Of a stretch of 6,523 nt of DNA, positions 4,064 through 6,523 are shown piece by piece. A model generated the notes under the pieces. That model was given only the letters and a program-made list of their open reading frames with translations, had not been told where the DNA came from and made no database searches. The DNA is taken from contig JBBRMQ010000240.1 in assembly GCA_038230775.1 (NCBI GenBank), positions 1-6,523 of the forward strand. The letters are read 5' to 3'. Position 1 is the stretch's first letter, and each line of letters begins with the position of its first letter. Source of the DNA: JBBRMQ01 sp038230775. Its GTDB lineage: Bacteria; Acidobacteriota; Thermoanaerobaculia; Gp7-AA8. The position numbers were made by a program, and so were the translations under genes.

Positions 4064-6523
4064 AGCTCGGCCGGCTCGTTGACAGGCAATGGCGTGCCGT
4101 CGTCGTCATCATGGCGTTGCTCGCGATCGGCGGCCTGATCGCCGCGACGCGCGTGCCGCTCGCGCTCTTTCCGCAGACGAATTTTCCGCGCATCGTCATC
4201 GTGGTCGAGAACGGTGAAGTTCCCGCGCAGCAGATGCTGGTAACGGTGACTCGTCCGATCGAAGAGGCGATGAGCGGCATGCCCGGCATCGCGCGGGTGA
4301 AGTCGATCACCAGCCGCGGGGCCAGTGAGATTGATCTCTTCTTCGACTGGCGCGGCAACATCGAGCAGACGCTGCAGATGGTGCAGTCGCGGGTTTCGCA
4401 ACTGGCGACGGCGCTGCCGCCGACGGCGAAAGTGAAACGCGTCGAGCGTCTGACGTTTGCGGTGTTCCCGATCGTCGGCTATTCGATCTCGTCGCCGAAG
4501 CGCGATCCGGGAACGCTGCGCACGATTGCGGAGATGACGATCCGTCCGCCGCTGGCGCGCGTGCCGGGCGTGGCGACCGTGACGGTGCAGGGTGGGGAGG
4601 TCCGCGAATACCAGGTGCGCATCGATCCCGCCCGTCTGGAGGCCCGCGGGTTGAGCGTGGTGCAGGTCGTCGACGCGGTGAAGAATTCGAACGTCGTCGA
4701 CTCGCCGGGGCTGATCGAAGAGAACCATCAGCTCGAGCTGGCGCTCGTCAGCGGACAGGCCATGACTCCGGACGATCTGGGCCGGATCGTCGTCAGCAAC
4801 GTGAACAACGTGCCGGTGCTGTTGTCCGACGTTGCCGCGGTGGGGCCGGGTTTCGAGCCGCGCTACACCATCGTGAATGCCGACGGGAAACCCGCGGTGC
4901 TCGTGAACGTGCTGCGGCAGCCGACGGCAAATACGGCGAATGTGGCCGACGCGGTGAAGCTGCAGCTCGAGGAGCTCAAGCCGCAGCTTCCGCGCGACAT
5001 CGAGATCAAGCCGTTCTACGATCAATCGCTGCTGGTCCGCGCGTCGGTGTCGTCCGTGCGCGACGCGATTCTGATCGGCCTCGTGCTGTCGGTGCTCATC
5101 GTGTTCGGTTTCCTGCGCAGTTGGGGAACGACGCTCGTCGCGGTCACGGTCATCCCGATCACGATTCTGGTCACGATCCTCGCCATGTGGCTCGTCGGTC
5201 TCAGCTTCGACCTCATGACCCTCGGCGGCGTGGCCGCGGCGATCGGGCTGGTGATCGATGACGCGATCGTCGTGGTGGAGAACATCCACGCGCACGTCGC
5301 CGCCGGCGAGTCACGAATGGACGCGGTCCACAACGCACTGGCGGAGATCTCCGGTCCAATCATCTTCTCCACCATCACGCCGGTGGTCGTGTTTCTCCCG
5401 CTGTCGCTCCTGACCGGGGTCACGGGCGTCTTCTTCCGATCGCTTGCGCTGACGATGGCCGTCGCGTTGCTCACCTCTCTCGTCCTTGCGTTGTTCTTCA
5501 CGCCGGTTCTCGCCCAGCGTTTCGTGTCGGCGTCGTCGAAGCATGAGGAGAACGGTCCGATCCTGAGCCGCGCGGTGTCGTGGTACGAGCGTCTGCTGGA
5601 GCTGGCGTTGCGCCACAGCCGCATCGTCCTCGTGCTCATTGCCGGGCTGCTGGTCGCGTCGTACGGAATCTACAAGTTGTTAGGCAGCGAGTTCCTGCCG
5701 GAGTTCGACGAAGGCGCGTTCATCATCGATTACGTCGCGCCGCCGGGAGCGTCGCTCGCGGAAACCGACCGTTTGCTGCAGCACGTTGAGGCCTTGTTGA
5801 AGGCCACGCCCGATGTAGAGAGTTTCTCGCGACGCACGGGCCTGCAACTCGGTCTGGCCGGGGTCACCGAGCCCAACACCGGCGACTTCGCGGTCAAGCT
5901 GCGCGACAAGCATCGCGCCAGTGACGAGATCATGACCGAGCTGCGGCAGAAGATCGAAGCGAGCGAGCCGGCGCTGCGCGTGGAGTTCATCGGCATCCTG
6001 AGCGATCTGATCGGCGATCTGGCCAGTTCTCCCTCGCCGGTCGAGATCCGGCTGTTCAGTGAAGACACCCCGGCCCTTCAGCGCGTGGCGAAGCAGATCG
6101 CCGCTTCGGTCGGCAAAGTGAAGGGCATCGTCGAGATCTTCAATGGGATCGTAGTCAGCGGTCCGGCCGTGACGTTCCGTGTCGATCCGCAACGGGCCGC
6201 CGCGTATGGCGTCACCGCGGCCGACATCACGGAAACGATCGAAGCCGCGCTGGGGGGCACTGCCGCATCGACCGTGCTCGAGCGCGGTCGCTCCATCAAC
6301 GTGCGCGTGCTGCTCCCTGGCAACTATCGCAGCTCGCTCGATCAGCTTCGTTCGCTGCGCGTGCATTCGCCGGTGACGAACGGGTTCGTGCGGCTCGATC
6401 AGGTATCCGCCGTCGAATACGATCCCGGCCAGACGGAGATTCATCGGGATGGGCTGCGACAATCGATCGCCGTGACAGGCCGCCTGGAAGGTGTCGACCT
6501 CGGCTCGGCGATCCGTTCGATCC
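4060..6523 (+). CDS. RND efflux permease (AcrB/CusA superfamily), 3' end missing
   Basis: The frame runs open for 821 codons to the right edge; full-length family members have about 1,020-1,050, so roughly 200 residues are lost. It is the proton-driven inner-membrane pump. TM1 is at about 12-32, then a periplasmic porter half. TM2-TM6 lie at about 335-353, 358-380, 388-410, 432-452 and 461-482, TM7 at about 518-540, and the second porter half starts with GSEFLPEFDEG (542-552). TM4 contains GLVIDDAIVVVENI with Asp400-Asp401, matching the proton-relay pair of drug exporters such as AcrB. The segment after TM7 and the porter style recall CusA/CzcA-like (HME) relatives, but the CzcA-type 'DGAV' TM4 pattern is absent. 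Methionine-rich metal clusters were not seen. The TM10 Lys and TM11 sites are beyond the window. The start ATG overlaps the adaptor stop (ATGA); GGAG at 4045-4048 and AAAGG at 4052-4056 are weak ribosome sites. Substrates are probably organic toxicants; this is inference. Confidence 0.93.
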   Translation, partial: MKLGRLVDRQWRAVVVIMALLAIGGLIAATRVPLALFPQTNFPRIVIVVENGEVPAQQMLVTVTRPIEEAMSGMPGIARVKSITSRGASEIDLFFDWRGNIEQTLQMVQSRVSQLATALPPTAKVKRVERLTFAVFPIVGYSISSPKRDPGTLRTIAEMTIRPPLARVPGVATVTVQGGEVREYQVRIDPARLEARGLSVVQVVDAVKNSNVVDSPGLIEENHQLELALVSGQAMTPDDLGRIVVSNVNNVPVLLSDVAAVGPGFEPRYTIVNADGKPAVLVNVLRQPTANTANVADAVKLQLEELKPQLPRDIEIKPFYDQSLLVRASVSSVRDAILIGLVLSVLIVFGFLRSWGTTLVAVTVIPITILVTILAMWLVGLSFDLMTLGGVAAAIGLVIDDAIVVVENIHAHVAAGESRMDAVHNALAEISGPIIFSTITPVVVFLPLSLLTGVTGVFFRSLALTMAVALLTSLVLALFFTPVLAQRFVSASSKHEENGPILSRAVSWYERLLELALRHSRIVLVLIAGLLVASYGIYKLLGSEFLPEFDEGAFIIDYVAPPGASLAETDRLLQHVEALLKATPDVESFSRRTGLQLGLAGVTEPNTGDFAVKLRDKHRASDEIMTELRQKIEASEPALRVEFIGILSDLIGDLASSPSPVEIRLFSEDTPALQRVAKQIAASVGKVKGIVEIFNGIVVSGPAVTFRVDPQRAAAYGVTAADITETIEAALGGTAASTVLERGRSINVRVLLPGNYRSSLDQLRSLRVHSPVTNGFVRLDQVSAVEYDPGQTEIHRDGLRQSIAVTGRLEGVDLGSAIRSI

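Noticed and set aside
3991..5295. 434-codon open frame on the minus strand, antisense to the adaptor end and permease
   Set aside because: The product is a His/Asp/Arg-rich low-complexity string (runs such as DRDRDE), typical of the mirror of GC-rich codons; the plus strand encodes clear RND domains.
5680..6462. 260-codon open frame on the minus strand inside the permease
   Set aside because: No known domain or ribosome site is visible, and it lies wholly within the permease second porter half, which is well conserved in form.

Overview
The window is GC-rich DNA from a Gram-negative (two-membrane) bacterium: it encodes an outer-membrane efflux channel, a periplasmic adaptor and an RND inner-membrane pump. 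The first gene resembles secreted beta-propeller proteins with an IPTL-type C-terminal sorting tail. That, with the style of the RND protein, makes an environmental lineage such as Acidobacteriota (Thermoanaerobaculia-like) my best guess. This placement comes from recall of family style and was not tested by a search.

Layout, all genes on the + strand. (1) 1-527: 3' part of a gene for a secreted or surface beta-propeller-like protein whose last ~28 residues look like a weak IPTL-CTERM tail. (2) 528-936: about 409 bp without a gene. It holds a palindrome-rich element bounded by imperfect inverted repeats (564-692), of the kind dispersed between genes in many high-GC genomes. Next come two mutually exclusive small hairpins (732-759), then a pair of oppositely oriented 16-bp sites of form TTCATCG-N3-GTTCAT (809-824 and 850-865). 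The pair looks like an operator for an OmpR/PhoB-type response regulator. (3) 937-1347: small exported PepSY-domain protein with a strong Shine-Dalgarno sequence. (4) 1357-1380: perfect 10-bp hairpin with a GCGA tetraloop, which buries the only good Shine-Dalgarno sequence ahead of the next gene. (5) 1386-2738: TolC-family outer-membrane factor. (6) 2735-4063: membrane fusion protein. (7) 4060-6523: RND permease, open at the right edge.

Genes 5-7 overlap by 4 bp at each junction (GTGA, ATGA), so they form one translationally coupled operon for a tripartite efflux pump. The PepSY gene precedes them on the same strand and probably shares their promoter. The likely picture is an envelope-stress or toxic-compound response: a two-component system outside the window binds the paired TTCAT sites and switches on the PepSY protein strongly and, through the hairpin, the pump more weakly. 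The pump has an Asp-Asp pair in TM4, as in proton-driven drug exporters, and no obvious metal-binding tracts, so I favour organic substrates over metal ions.

No CRISPR array, RNA gene, transposase or phage gene was seen. Nothing here amounts to a clearly new system. The most interesting signals are the paired operator, the hairpin-gated start of the channel gene and the palindromic intergenic element.
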